61,947 bases of DNA from an uncultured Anaerococcus sp. (GCF_943908415.1 NZ_CALTSY010000009.1:1-61947); one strand, 5' to 3'; counted from the stretch's first letter, positions 46,044-55,985 are shown. Notes: generated by a model from the letters alone, not told the origin. Translations and numbers: made by a program.

Positions 46044-46076
46044 TAAAAAAAGCATTTGTAAAGATTACAAATACTT
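46044..46076 (-). terminator. terminator at the end of the rimP-ribF operon
   Basis: AGTATTTGTA / TACAAATGC stem overlapping the ribF stop, followed on the minus strand by seven T. Confidence 0.75.
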
Positions 46077-47003
46077 ATTATTTAGGCTTTCATAAGCTCT
46101 TTTTTTATCTTTTTCCATTTGATCTATTAATTCTTCCCTGGAGTTAAATTTAATGTCTCCTCTGAAGAATTCTAAAAATTCTATGCTTAAGTTTTTACCG
46201 TATATATCCTTATCAAAGTCTAGGATATAAGTTTCTATATTTCTATTATCATTCTCAAAAGTAGGGTTAGAACCTATATTTGACAAGGCATAATGATACT
46301 CATCTAAAACATGCACACGTGTTAGATAAACTCCATCAGCTGGTATTGTATAGGAAAAATTCATATGAAGATTTGCTGTTGGGAAATTTAAGGTGCGACC
46401 TCTTTTGTGTCCATCTACTACTTCCCCTCTGATTTTATATGCTCTTCCCAAATAATTATTAGCTTCAGCGATTTTGCCACTTCTTATAAGTTCTCTTATA
46501 GTCCTAGAAGATATCTTTTCTCCTTGGTCTAGCTCAAATTCTAATACTTCTGTTTTGTAAGAAAACTCATCTTCATATTTTTTAAGTGTATCCTTATTAC
46601 CAGCAGCATCTTTTCCAAATTTATAATCCTCACCTATTATTACATATTTAGTATTTAATTTATCATATAAGATTTTTGATATAAATTCTTTGGGGGTTAG
46701 AGATCTAAATTCTTCGCTAAAGTCTAGTATACAAAATGTATCTATACCTAAATCAGATAGGATTTCAATCTTATCTTCTATAGAAGTTAGGTATTCTTTT
46801 TCTATATTAAGAGTTTTTTTACTGTTTTCTTTAAAAAGTAAAACTGATGGTATTAGGTTTTTAGTTCTTGCTATCTCTATATTCTTTTTCATCAACTTTT
46901 GATGGCCTCTATGGATACCATCAAAGTTACCTAAAGAAACAACTTTAGGTTCAAAATCTGACATACCCATATCTAGGTCATAAATTTTTATATTATCTTT
47001 CAT
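46065..47003 (-). CDS. ribF: bifunctional riboflavin kinase/FAD synthetase
   Basis: This 312-residue enzyme makes FMN and FAD. The N-terminal adenylyltransferase domain has VVSLGNFDGIHRGHQKL, and the C-terminal flavokinase domain has IRGEVVDGHKRGRTLNFPTANL. It overlaps truB by eleven bases, the usual order after rbfA and truB. Confidence 0.95.
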   Translation of the reverse strand: MKDNIKIYDLDMGMSDFEPKVVSLGNFDGIHRGHQKLMKKNIEIARTKNLIPSVLLFKENSKKTLNIEKEYLTSIEDKIEILSDLGIDTFCILDFSEEFRSLTPKEFISKILYDKLNTKYVIIGEDYKFGKDAAGNKDTLKKYEDEFSYKTEVLEFELDQGEKISSRTIRELIRSGKIAEANNYLGRAYKIRGEVVDGHKRGRTLNFPTANLHMNFSYTIPADGVYLTRVHVLDEYHYALSNIGSNPTFENDNRNIETYILDFDKDIYGKNLSIEFLEFFRGDIKFNSREELIDQMEKDKKRAYESLNNKYL

Positions 47004-47877
47004 AAAATACTTTATCCATTTTTAGAAAATTTTGATCGTGATTTTTACTTGCCTTGCCTAGTCCTATAAATTCATCTTTGATATATACTCTTACAAGGTC
47101 ATCACCATAGTAGTCATCTACTCTCATTGTCATACCATTTGTAGCTTGTTTAAAAAAGCTCTCTGGCAAAATAACTTTTTTATAGGCAGTTAAGGCATAA
47201 TCGACAGCTTTTAATTTAGCTAAGATATCCTCTTTTTTCATAGAAAGCAAATCTTCTGATTTTATAGAATCTTCTATACAAAAATCTCCAACTTTACTTC
47301 TACATAGGCTTGAAACATAAGCAAAAGATCCTAATCGCTCTCCCAAATCATCAATCAAAGTCCTAATATAAGTACCTTTTGAACAAGTGATTTTAAATCT
47401 AGCCTTGGGAAAATCAAATTCTAATAATTCAAAATCATAAATGTTAACATTTCTAGATTTTCTTTCTATATCTTTTCCTTCACGAGCAAGGTCATATAGC
47501 TTTTGTCCGTTTACTTTTATGGCAGAGTACATAGGAGGTGTTTGACTTATTTCTCCGTTGAAGCTTTCCATATTATTTAGGAGATCTTCTTTGCTAAATC
47601 TTATATCACTAGTTTCTAAGACCTCTCCTGAATAATCCAAGGTATCTGTTCTTTTTCCAAATATAGCTTCTGTGATATATTCTTTTTTCTCATCCATAAG
47701 GTAGTCTGAAACTCTAGTAGCCTTACCAATAACAATAGGTAAGACACCGTAGGCTTCTAAATCCAAGGTTCCTGTATGACCTACTTTTCTAGTGTCTAAG
47801 GCTTTTTTGACAAGGCTAACACACTTATTTGAAGAGATTCCTATTTCTTTATTTATATTTATAATGCCACTAATCAT
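46993..47877 (-). CDS. truB: tRNA pseudouridine-55 synthase
   Basis: This 294-residue TruB has the catalytic Asp in KVGHTGTLDLEAYGVLPI, then YSAIKVNGQKLYDLAREG and the CSKGTYIRTLIDDLG motif. It modifies U55 of tRNA. It starts at the nrnA stop. Confidence 0.96.
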   Translation of the reverse strand: MISGIININKEIGISSNKCVSLVKKALDTRKVGHTGTLDLEAYGVLPIVIGKATRVSDYLMDEKKEYITEAIFGKRTDTLDYSGEVLETSDIRFSKEDLLNNMESFNGEISQTPPMYSAIKVNGQKLYDLAREGKDIERKSRNVNIYDFELLEFDFPKARFKITCSKGTYIRTLIDDLGERLGSFAYVSSLCRSKVGDFCIEDSIKSEDLLSMKKEDILAKLKAVDYALTAYKKVILPESFFKQATNGMTMRVDDYYGDDLVRVYIKDEFIGLGKASKNHDQNFLKMDKVFYER

Positions 47878-48833
47878 TAGATGTTCTTTAAAATCTCACG
47901 AGCCTTTGCTGCAGCGCTTTCTAGATTATCATCATAAATAGTAAATCCACTTGCGTTGGCATGACCACCACCGCCGTTTTCACGAGCAGTTTTTGATACA
48001 TCTACAGTTTTAGATCTAAGTGAGATTTTATATTCTCCATCACCATATTCTTTTAATAGCATGGATATCTCAATACCTTCTAAGTCTCTTAGGATACCTA
48101 CTACGTGCTCACTATCACCCATTTGCACTCCATACTCGTCAACTTTTTCTTTGCTTGCTATTGCAAATACTTTATCATCCATAAATTCAGCTTGAGAAAT
48201 TAGATAAGTTTCAAATTGTAATACTTTTATAGGCTTACTTTGATAAAGATTTCTATATATATACTCTTTATCTGCTCCTAATTCTAGTAATTTTCCTGCA
48301 ATCTCCAATGTTTCTTTATCAGTATCAGAGTACATAAATCTACCTGTATCAGTAACAATGCCTGTATAAAGTAAGCTTGCAGCTGTCTTATCTATAGGTA
48401 AATCTAGTCTATCTATTAGCTCATATATTAATTGACAGGTGGCTGGGGCATCAGGATGGATGATGTTTAAATCTGATTTTATCTTACCCCCTATATGATG
48501 GTCGATTACAACAGTTTTTTTTGAATTTTCCGCTACTTTTACAGCTGGGCCTATTCTCTCCATCTCTGAGGCATCTAAGATTAGTAAAAGATTATAAGAA
48601 TCTTTATAATCTTTTATATAGTAATCCAGGTCTGGTAAGAATTTTAAGTAGTTATCAATCTCATCATGTCCTAGAATTCCAGTATCCTTGCCATAATTTC
48701 TTAAAACTCTAGCTAAGGCTAAGGAAGAACCCAGATTATCTCCATCTGGATTGACATGGGAGACCACTCCTATAGTTTCCGCCTGATCAATCATTTGTTT
48801 TAATTTTTCTAAATTTTCATTACTAATCTTCAT
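47877..48833 (-). CDS. nrnA: DHH-family oligoribonuclease/pAp phosphatase (NrnA)
   Basis: The start is set at ATG 48833 (318 residues, MKISNENLEKL), with AAAGG thirteen bases upstream; ATG 48854 is an alternative deeper inside rbfA. The DHH phosphoesterase motifs are VNPDGDNLGS and VVIDHHIGG. DHHA1 at the C-terminus has ENGGGGHANASGF. It degrades nano-RNA and 3'-phosphoadenosine phosphate. It lies between rbfA and truB as in many Firmicutes. Confidence 0.92.
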   Translation of the reverse strand: MKISNENLEKLKQMIDQAETIGVVSHVNPDGDNLGSSLALARVLRNYGKDTGILGHDEIDNYLKFLPDLDYYIKDYKDSYNLLLILDASEMERIGPAVKVAENSKKTVVIDHHIGGKIKSDLNIIHPDAPATCQLIYELIDRLDLPIDKTAASLLYTGIVTDTGRFMYSDTDKETLEIAGKLLELGADKEYIYRNLYQSKPIKVLQFETYLISQAEFMDDKVFAIASKEKVDEYGVQMGDSEHVVGILRDLEGIEISMLLKEYGDGEYKISLRSKTVDVSKTARENGGGGHANASGFTIYDDNLESAAAKAREILKNI

Positions 48834-49206
48834 CTTTTTGGCGGGACCTTTCATCTTTTTCTATTGTTTCTTTTATAAGCTTATCCATATAGGCACCATA
48901 TTCTATAGATTCATCAAGTTTAAATCTAAATTCTGGCATAGATCTTAGTCTCATCCTATCGCCAATAAGTATTTTGATATAACCTTTTGCTTGATTTAAG
49001 GCCTCCAAAACACCTTCTTTTTTGGCTGAATCTCCTAAAACTGATATATAGCAGTCAGCAAAGGAAAGGTCATTTGTGACCCTTACTTCTATAACTGAAA
49101 CTGCTGCTGTATCTGATAGTCTTGGATCATTTAAATCATCTCTAATTATCTTTGATAATTCTTTTTGGATCTCTGCTCCAATTCTTTCAGTTCTAATCTT
49201 CTTCAT
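48823..49206 (-). CDS. rbfA: ribosome-binding factor A
   Basis: This 127-residue KH-fold protein matures the 16S 5' end. Its motifs are RIGAEIQKELSKII, VSVIEVRVTNDLSFADCYISVLG and the C-terminal RLRSMPEFRFKLDESIEYGAYMD (given in part). It abuts infB. Confidence 0.95.
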   Translation of the reverse strand: MKKIRTERIGAEIQKELSKIIRDDLNDPRLSDTAAVSVIEVRVTNDLSFADCYISVLGDSAKKEGVLEALNQAKGYIKILIGDRMRLRSMPEFRFKLDESIEYGAYMDKLIKETIEKDERSRQKDED

Positions 49207-49207
49207 A

Positions 49208-51415
49208 TTAGATTCTCTCTTTTTCGACTACTTCATAGGCTTCCATGACATCTCCTACTTTGATATCATTAAATCTATTTAGACCGATACCACCTTCATA
49301 GCCAGTAGCAAGTTCTTTGGCATCATCTTTAAATCTTTTCATTGATGTGATTTCTCCATCAAAGATTACAACATTGTCACGTAATAGTCTAATATTTGCA
49401 CTTCTTGGAACTGAACCATTTGTTACCATAACACCTGCTATTGTTCCTATAGATGGAACCTTAAATGTTTCACGGACTTCTGCACGACCCCTAACTTCTT
49501 CTACAAATTCTGGATCAAGCATACCTTTTATAGCGCTTTCTACTTCTTCTATAGCTTCATAGATTACACTGTAAGTTCTAATTTCGATATTATTATCTTT
49601 TGATCTTTCTAGGGCACCTTGAGTTGGACGTACATTAAATCCGATAATTATAGCGTTTGATGCTTGAGCTAGAAGTACATCTGATTCAGTTATACCACCA
49701 ACAGCACCTGCTACTACAGATACTTTTACTTCTTCATTTGAAAGCTTGATTAGTGATTGGCTAACTGCGTCTACAGTTCCTTTAACATCAGTTTTTACTA
49801 TGATATTAAGCTCTTTTAGCTCACCTTCAGCAGCTGAACCTGATATTTCTTCAAGGGTAGCTCCCTTAGCCATAAGACGTTCTTCTCTTTTTTGCTCTTC
49901 AGCTCTTTGTGCATAGCTCCTAGCAATCTTTTCATCATCTACAGCAAATAGCTTATCTCCTGCTTCTGGAACATCTGATAAACCTAAGACTTGTACTGGA
50001 ACTGATGGTCCTGCCTCTTTTATAGATTCACCTAAAGAGTTAAACATTGCACGTATTCTACCAGATGTTGATCCAGTAAGCACATTGTCTCCTTCATGGA
50101 GGGTACCTTTTTGAACTAATACTGTAGCAACAGATCCACGTGCCTTATCTAGTTGAGCTTCAATTATAAGACCCACTGCATCTCTATTTGGATTTGCCTT
50201 TAACTCTCTCATTTCTGCAACAAGTAGAACCATCTCTAGTAGTTCATCTATACCAGTTGCTTTTTTTGCAGATACTTCAACTGTTATTGTATCTCCGCCC
50301 CATTCTTCAGCAACTAAACCATGTTCCATAAGCTCTTGTTTTACTCTTGTTGGGTTGGCTTCTTCTTTATCAATCTTATTAACTGCTACTATTATTGGTA
50401 TATCTGCAGCTTTGGCATGGTTTATAGCTTCAACTGTTTGTGGCATTACACCATCATCAGCAGCTACTACAAGGATTGCAATATCAGTTGATTGAGCTCC
50501 TCGCATTCTCATTTCTGTAAAGGCTTCGTGGCCTGGAGTATCTAAAAATGTTATAGCTCTACCATCTAAATCTACTGAATAAGCACCGATATGTTGAGTA
50601 ATCCCTCCAGCTTCACCTGTTGTTACTCTGGTATTTCTAATAGCATCAAGAATGCTTGTCTTACCATGGTCTACGTGTCCCATAACTGAAACTACTGGAG
50701 CCCTTTGTATAAGGTCTTCTTCTTTATCCTCATAGTCAAGGTCAATCTCTTGCTCTTCTATAGCGGAGTATTCTTGTTCTAGTGTTATTTCTTTACCAAA
50801 ATCTATAGCTATAAGCTCTGCTTGATCAAATTCTATAGGATCATTTAATCCTGCCATGACACCAAGTTGTATAAGTTTACCTATAATCGCATTAGGATTC
50901 TCACCTAATTTTTCTGCAAAAGCTCCTACATTTATGATTTCTGGTATTTCTATCTTATCGCTTTGTTTATTCTCATTCTTGTTGGATTTATTATTAGCCT
51001 TATTTGACTTGCTTTTTCTATTCTTTTTCTTGCGATTCTTTTTATTCTTATTATCTGAGGATTTCGCTTCATCCTTCTTAGATTTTTCTGATTTTTTTGA
51101 TTTATGGGACTCAGATTTATTATTATCGTCTCTTTTTTCACGTTTTTTTGTATCTGAGTTGTTTTTATTATTGCTTTCTTTCATATCAGTTTTTTTGTCT
51201 TTAGTCTCACTATTTTTTTGATTTGATTGAATTTTTGAATTATCTTTGTTTTTTTCATTAAAATATTCGTTGATAAGTTCTAAGTTATCTCCGCTTACAT
51301 TTGACATGTGGGATTTAATATTAAGTCCAAACTCTCTATTCAATAACTCAACCATCTCTTTTGCTGGCATTCCTTGTTCTTTTGCTAGTTCGTAAACTCT
51401 TTTTTTATCAGCCAT
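49208..51415 (-). CDS. infB: translation initiation factor IF-2
   Basis: In this 735-residue GTPase two N-terminal IF2_N modules flank a Lys/Asn/Ser-rich linker (about 60-150). The G domain has GHVDHGKTSILDAI, DTPGHEAF and NKIDK. The C-terminal beta-barrels bind fMet-tRNA. Size is on the short side but complete. The ylxQ (L7Ae-like) gene often found between ylxR and infB is missing. Confidence 0.97.
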   Translation of the reverse strand: MADKKRVYELAKEQGMPAKEMVELLNREFGLNIKSHMSNVSGDNLELINEYFNEKNKDNSKIQSNQKNSETKDKKTDMKESNNKNNSDTKKREKRDDNNKSESHKSKKSEKSKKDEAKSSDNKNKKNRKKKNRKSKSNKANNKSNKNENKQSDKIEIPEIINVGAFAEKLGENPNAIIGKLIQLGVMAGLNDPIEFDQAELIAIDFGKEITLEQEYSAIEEQEIDLDYEDKEEDLIQRAPVVSVMGHVDHGKTSILDAIRNTRVTTGEAGGITQHIGAYSVDLDGRAITFLDTPGHEAFTEMRMRGAQSTDIAILVVAADDGVMPQTVEAINHAKAADIPIIVAVNKIDKEEANPTRVKQELMEHGLVAEEWGGDTITVEVSAKKATGIDELLEMVLLVAEMRELKANPNRDAVGLIIEAQLDKARGSVATVLVQKGTLHEGDNVLTGSTSGRIRAMFNSLGESIKEAGPSVPVQVLGLSDVPEAGDKLFAVDDEKIARSYAQRAEEQKREERLMAKGATLEEISGSAAEGELKELNIIVKTDVKGTVDAVSQSLIKLSNEEVKVSVVAGAVGGITESDVLLAQASNAIIIGFNVRPTQGALERSKDNNIEIRTYSVIYEAIEEVESAIKGMLDPEFVEEVRGRAEVRETFKVPSIGTIAGVMVTNGSVPRSANIRLLRDNVVIFDGEITSMKRFKDDAKELATGYEGGIGLNRFNDIKVGDVMEAYEVVEKERI

Positions 51416-51425
51416 CTATTTCACC

Positions 51426-51692
51426 TCATTTTACTTCATAAGCTTCTAACTCCTCGTAAATTTTTTCATCTACTTTTTGTTTAAATACACGATTAAGCTT
51501 ATTATTCTTCTTAACTTCTTCTAGGCACTTATTGTTTTTACAAATATATGCTCCACGTCCATTAAGTTTGCCACTTTCATCAATTATAATTCCCTTCTCT
51601 TTGTTATTTACAATTCGAAGGAGATCATTTTTGTCATAAAGATTTCCACAATTTATACATTTTCTTTGCGGAACTTTCTTCTCTTTTTTCAT
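51426..51692 (-). CDS. ylxR: YlxR family RNA-binding protein
   Basis: This 88-residue protein has the family pattern RKCINCGNLYDKNDLLRIV and GRGAYICKNNKCL. YlxR proteins bind RNA, and one report links them to RNase P (from memory). It sits between nusA and infB, as usual. Confidence 0.93.
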   Translation of the reverse strand: MKKEKKVPQRKCINCGNLYDKNDLLRIVNNKEKGIIIDESGKLNGRGAYICKNNKCLEEVKKNNKLNRVFKQKVDEKIYEELEAYEVK

Positions 51693-53060
51693 TTACTTAA
51701 AATCCTCATCTGCTTTATCCTCTTCTCTATGAGGTATTAAATCAGATTCATTTTCATAAACTTCATCAAACTCGTTTTCTTTTAAATCTACTTGACTTGA
51801 TAGGGTATCTTCCTCATCATAAAGTTGGTCTAATGTTCCTGATTCAATACCTTCTATTTTTTCATCACTTAAATCGTTACTAGCTTCTTCTATGACTTGT
51901 TCATCTTCACTAGATTCTTTTTCAGTAATTAAATCTGGATTTTCTTTTAGATCTTCATCTATCATGATAGATGCTTCTTTTTCATCATTAACTTCAAGTA
52001 TTTGATCTATATCTTCCTGACTCATACTATCAAAGTCAGTCTTAGATTTTATATCTATCTTCCATCCTGTAAGTCTTGCAGCTAGTCTAGCATTCTGCCC
52101 TTCTTTACCTATAGCTAGGGAAAGTTGATAGTCATTAACTACTACTAGTGATTGCTTGCTTTTTTCATTTATGAGAACTTCTACAATATCAGCTGGTGAT
52201 AGGGCATTTGATATAAATTCTTCTATGGATTTATCATAATTTATTATATCAATCTTCTCATTTTGAAGCTCATCTACTATAGAATTTACACGAGTACCCT
52301 TATATCCTATACAAGCTCCAACAGGGTCTATGGCATCATCATTTGAAAATACTGCAATCTTTGTACGTGATCCTGCTTCACGAGCTATAGAATAAATTTC
52401 TATAACACCTTCTGTTATCTCTGGTACTTCTAGTTCGAATAGTCTAGTTACTAAGTTTTCACTAGCACGAGATAAAACTATTTGTGGTTCCTTGGATGCG
52501 CTTTTAACATCTTTTATCAAGAATTTCATTCTTTCGTTAGGAATATATCTTTCATTAGCAACTTGCTCTTTGCTAGGAACTACTCCCTCTATTTTATCAA
52601 GATTGACATATAAGTTATAGTCATCTCGTCTTTGGATAGTTCCTGTAATCATCTCGTTTTCACGGTCTAAGTATTCTCCATATACAGAGTCTCTTTGAGC
52701 ATCTCTAATTTTTTGAATAACTATGTTTCTTGCAGTTTGTGCAGCCACACGCCCAAAGTTTTTTGGTGCTATTTTTATCCTAGCTACATCTCCAATTTCA
52801 AGATTTTTATCAGTTTCTTTAGCCTCTTTTAAGGAGATTTCATTGATATTATCATCTACAGTATCTACAACTTCTCTTAAGGCAAATACTTCTATATCGC
52901 CTGTTTCTTTATCTACTATAACATCAACATTTTCTGCATTGTCATAGTTTTTTTGATAGCTTTTAACTAGGGCTTTTTCAAGTGCTTCAAGGATCACTTC
53001 CTTGTCGATATTTTTATCCTTCTCTAGCTCATCTAAGGCTAGTATAAAATCTTCATTCAT
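51693..53060 (-). CDS. nusA: transcription termination/antitermination factor NusA
   Basis: This 455-residue NusA has an N-terminal RNA polymerase-binding domain, S1 (ITGTIQRRDDYNLYVNL), and KH1/KH2 domains (GACIGYKGTRVNSIVDEL, LAIGKEGQNARLAARLTGW). A ~100-residue acidic tail (360-455) follows, which replaces the AR repeats of enterobacteria and is longer than in Bacillus. Confidence 0.96.
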   Translation of the reverse strand: MNEDFILALDELEKDKNIDKEVILEALEKALVKSYQKNYDNAENVDVIVDKETGDIEVFALREVVDTVDDNINEISLKEAKETDKNLEIGDVARIKIAPKNFGRVAAQTARNIVIQKIRDAQRDSVYGEYLDRENEMITGTIQRRDDYNLYVNLDKIEGVVPSKEQVANERYIPNERMKFLIKDVKSASKEPQIVLSRASENLVTRLFELEVPEITEGVIEIYSIAREAGSRTKIAVFSNDDAIDPVGACIGYKGTRVNSIVDELQNEKIDIINYDKSIEEFISNALSPADIVEVLINEKSKQSLVVVNDYQLSLAIGKEGQNARLAARLTGWKIDIKSKTDFDSMSQEDIDQILEVNDEKEASIMIDEDLKENPDLITEKESSEDEQVIEEASNDLSDEKIEGIESGTLDQLYDEEDTLSSQVDLKENEFDEVYENESDLIPHREEDKADEDFK

Positions 53061-53069
53061 AAGATCTCC

Positions 53070-53513
53070 TTAAAATACAATCTCTATTTTGATTTGCTTT
53101 ATATCCTGCCTATTTACTTCTATTTCTTCATCTTCATTTATAGAAAAAACTAGGCTATCTTCGTTAATCTGATCAATATAAGCTAAAAAATATTCTCCAT
53201 TTTTTAAAGTAACTTTCAAAAGCTCATTACTGCTGATTTCTAAGTCTCTATCAGTTTTAAGGGGTCTTGAAAGATCTGGAGAAGATACTTCTAAGTAATA
53301 TTGTCCTTTTACTAAGTCAACTTCATCTAGTTTTTGGTCTAGAAAGTTACTTACTTTTTCGCAATCATCTATGTTTATACCATCTTCACTATATATAAAA
53401 AATGTAAGAATCTTGCCGTCTTTGCCTGTCCTAAATTCTATATCTATTAATTCATATCCTAGATTTTTTATATCATCTTCAAAGGTTTCTTTAAGCGTTG
53501 TGATTAAATCCAT
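53070..53513 (-). CDS. rimP: ribosome maturation factor RimP
   Basis: This 147-residue protein has the RimP pattern LGYELIDIEFRTGKDGKILTFFI and YLEVSSPDLSRPLKTDRD. It assists 30S assembly. It is the first gene of the nusA-infB operon. Confidence 0.95.
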   Translation of the reverse strand: MDLITTLKETFEDDIKNLGYELIDIEFRTGKDGKILTFFIYSEDGINIDDCEKVSNFLDQKLDEVDLVKGQYYLEVSSPDLSRPLKTDRDLEISSNELLKVTLKNGEYFLAYIDQINEDSLVFSINEDEEIEVNRQDIKQIKIEIVF

Positions 53514-53684
53514 CCTACCATCCTTTGCCTATACATATTAAAAGAGCGGATTACACGCCCACTCTTATACAGATAAACTATACCTTTTAATAGCTATTAT
53601 TCAATGACTAGCTTGATAAGATAAAATTAGAAAGTACTAGTATTTATAAAATACTTATTATTAATAAATAAGACTTAAGTAAAG

Positions 53685-53714
53685 TTGACAATGTGAAGAA
53701 AAATTGTTTATAAT
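53685..53714 (+). promoter_or_regulatory. sigma-A-type promoter of cstA
   Basis: A perfect TTGACA (53685-53690) and a perfect TATAAT (53709-53714) are separated by 18 bases, about 33 bases before the GGAGG site of the CstA-type gene. Confidence 0.85.
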
Positions 53715-53746
53715 TAAATTGAAAACAATATTTATGGAGGTCTTTT

Positions 53747-55201
53747 ATGACATTATTTATAGGAGGTCTAATATTTCTCCTAGTTGGTGGTTATTTCTAC
53801 TCAAGATATGTAGAAAGCCAATTAGAGTTAGATGATAGACCAACACCAGCTGTCGCTAAGGCAGATGGAATTGATTTTGTAGCCATGCCTAAATGGAAAA
53901 ATTGGCTTATAAACTTACTTAATATAGCAGGTACCGGCCCTATTCTTGGACCTATACAAGGTATATTATTTGGTAAAGTAGCTTTTATAGCTATCCCTAT
54001 TGGTTGTGTTCTAGCAGGTGCAACTCACGACTTTTTAGTTGGAAGCATTTCAATGAGAAATGGTGGGGCTCAAGTTCCGAAACTTGTAGGTAAATACCTA
54101 GGCAACGGAGTAAGAAAGCTATACAACGTTGTAATAGGAATTCTATTACTCTTAACAGGTACAGTTTTTGTTTATACACCTGGAGATTTACTTGCAAATG
54201 ACGTTATGGGCTTAGCTGAGGGTTCAAAAGGAATCTGGATTATTTACGCAATAATTTTCTTATATTACATACTATCCACAGTACTTCCTATCGATCAGCT
54301 TATCGGTAGAGTTTATCCACTATTTGGAGCTTTTTTAATTGTTTCAGCTATAGGCGTTCTTATAGGTATCTTTACAAAAGGTTCAGCTAATCTTGAATTT
54401 GCAGGAGCTGGATACATCAGTGAACATCCTCTAGGACAAAGATTTATACCAGCTTTCTTTATAACAGTAGCTTGCGGTATACTTTCTGGATTCCATGGTT
54501 CACAAGTAACACTTGTTTCTAGAACTGTTGCTTCAGAAAAAGAAGCGAGATCAACATTCTACTCAACCATGATAGCTGAAGGAGTAATAGCAATGGTTTG
54601 GGCTGCTGGTGCAATGGTAATATTCTCAAAAGGAATTGCTCCACTCGATACTAGAGCAACATTAATGGTTGGTGAGATTTCTAAATACTTTATGGGTAAC
54701 GTCGGTGGACTTCTTGCTATAATCGGAGTTATAGTACTTCCAATTACATCAGGGGACACAGCTTTTAGATCACTAAGACTTATCGTTTCTGAAGAGCTTA
54801 ATATAGATCAAAAAGTACCAGCTAAAAGAATCGCTGTAGCTGCAGTATTATTTATACCAGCTATATTAATATTAGTATGGGCCAAAAGTAATCCTAATGG
54901 ATTTAACCTACTATGGAGATACTTCGGATTTACTAACCAATTAGTAGCACTATTTGCCCTAGCAACTGCAACAAGCTACCTATTGAACAATGGCAAAAAC
55001 TACTGGATAGCACTAGTTCCAGAACTATTCTACACATTTATAGTATTCTCATTTATTATAAGTGATAAGGGCGTAGGATTTGGTGCAGACTATAATGTAG
55101 CTTATATTATAGGTGCAATAATAAGTATTGTTGTAGCAATACTCACTGTTAAAAGATCAAAGAAAAATAAAGATCGCATTGCAGCAATAGTGCTAAACTA
55201 G
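53747..55201 (+). CDS. cstA: CstA-family carbon starvation/pyruvate transporter
   Basis: In this 484-residue membrane protein many hydrophobic segments run from residue 1 on. The CstA hallmarks are IAGTGPILGPIQGILFG, GATHDFLVGSISMRNGG and the FHGSQVTLVSRTV segment. Family members import pyruvate or peptides under starvation. ATG has TGGAGG upstream and a strong promoter. The plus-strand gene stands alone and ends before a long hairpin element. Confidence 0.9.
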   Translation: MTLFIGGLIFLLVGGYFYSRYVESQLELDDRPTPAVAKADGIDFVAMPKWKNWLINLLNIAGTGPILGPIQGILFGKVAFIAIPIGCVLAGATHDFLVGSISMRNGGAQVPKLVGKYLGNGVRKLYNVVIGILLLLTGTVFVYTPGDLLANDVMGLAEGSKGIWIIYAIIFLYYILSTVLPIDQLIGRVYPLFGAFLIVSAIGVLIGIFTKGSANLEFAGAGYISEHPLGQRFIPAFFITVACGILSGFHGSQVTLVSRTVASEKEARSTFYSTMIAEGVIAMVWAAGAMVIFSKGIAPLDTRATLMVGEISKYFMGNVGGLLAIIGVIVLPITSGDTAFRSLRLIVSEELNIDQKVPAKRIAVAAVLFIPAILILVWAKSNPNGFNLLWRYFGFTNQLVALFALATATSYLLNNGKNYWIALVPELFYTFIVFSFIISDKGVGFGADYNVAYIIGAIISIVVAILTVKRSKKNKDRIAAIVLN

Positions 55202-55212
55202 AATAATAATAC

Positions 55213-55372
55213 GAGGCTGTTGCAAATCAATAGATATTTATCGTTCCATCATTGGGGCACCCTCTAAGAAAGTTTGAGATTTAGCCCGCCGGCTCATGGA
55301 GGCCAAACTTTCTTAGAGGGTGCCCCAATGATTTTGGAAAGATTTATCTATTTTGCAACAGCCTCTTTTTTT
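55213..55372. repeat. MITE-like palindromic element acting as terminator
   Basis: The outer 14-bp inverted repeat GAGGCTGTTGCAAA (55213-55226) pairs with TTTGCAACAGCCTC (55352-55365), followed by seven T. Inside, a perfect 29-bp inverted repeat (55248-55276 with 55304-55332, beginning ATCATTGGGGCACCC) has a 27-base loop. GAGGCTGTTGCAAA is the style of IS1182-type ends (from memory). The 153-bp unit is non-coding and folds completely. It also ends the cstA transcript. Confidence 0.7.
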
Positions 55373-55383
55373 AAAGGAATAAT

Positions 55384-55695
55384 ATGAAATTTGTATATAC
55401 TCAGAAAGCTAAAGATTATATAAAAAAGAACAATATTAATAAATTATATATAAGAGAAGATATAGAAAGAGGAATGGGTTGTTGTGATTTAGGTTCAATT
55501 AGTCTTAAAATCAGCCAAAAATCCAACAATGAAGAAAAGCTTAAAAAGGATATATCCGATTTAGTAACTACCTACTATGATCCGAAGCTTGAGGCTTTAT
55601 TGATGAACTATCCAGAAGTAGAAATTTCAGTCTTTGGCCTTGGTAGAAAGAAGATGTTCTTTACAGTGACTGAATTTTCTCCACTTAATTCATAA
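55384..55695 (+). CDS. CC/Se-motif HesB-like protein
   Basis: This is a 103-residue protein with the adjacent cysteines of IERGMGCCDLGSIS, a short version of the HesB/IscA-like fold in which some relatives carry Cys-Sec. Function is unknown; a redox or metal role is inferred from the motif. AAAGGAATAAT precedes the ATG. Confidence 0.75.
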   Translation: MKFVYTQKAKDYIKKNNINKLYIREDIERGMGCCDLGSISLKISQKSNNEEKLKKDISDLVTTYYDPKLEALLMNYPEVEISVFGLGRKKMFFTVTEFSPLNS

Positions 55696-55717
55696 AAGAA
55701 CATCTTTTATATGAACT

Positions 55718-55870
55718 GACCAGCAAAAGTTAAACCTAAAAATAACTTAAGGAGGTCAGTTTTAATGTTAAAATATAGATAGATATTTAAGATGAAATTA
55801 GCAGATTAATACATTCAAGTTAATCTAAGATATATAAAAATAAAACACATTATTTAAACTTTATTCCAAA
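55718..55870 (+). mobile_element. IS3-type left-end relic with decayed OrfA start
   Basis: TGACCAGCAAAAGTTAAACCT near 55722 resembles the IS3-type end at 6.5 kb (TGACCACAAAAAGTTGGACTT). A good site AAGGAGG and ATG follow, but the frame MLKYR then stops at once, and further stops interrupt the OrfA-like IFKMKLAD. Nothing else of the element is left; the rest up to 55940 holds no gene. Confidence 0.5.
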
Positions 55871-55945
55871 AGTCTAGAAAAGAAAGAATAAAATTAAATC
55901 CAGCTTAAAAGTTCAAATTCTTTGGATAAAGTGGAAAAATAAATA

Positions 55946-55985
55946 CCAGAGTTAGTATTAATTCCAACTCTGGCATTAGTTTTTA
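55946..55985. terminator. terminator between convergent genes
   Basis: CCAGAGTT / AACTCTGG perfect eight-bp stem (55946-55973), followed by CATTAGTTTTTA on the plus strand and by ATTTATTTTTCC on the minus strand. Confidence 0.65.

Noticed and set aside
50856..51221. 121-codon plus-strand frame opposite infB, rich in Phe/Leu
   Set aside because: It is the complement of the Lys/Asn/Ser-rich IF-2 linker and has no start site or family resemblance.
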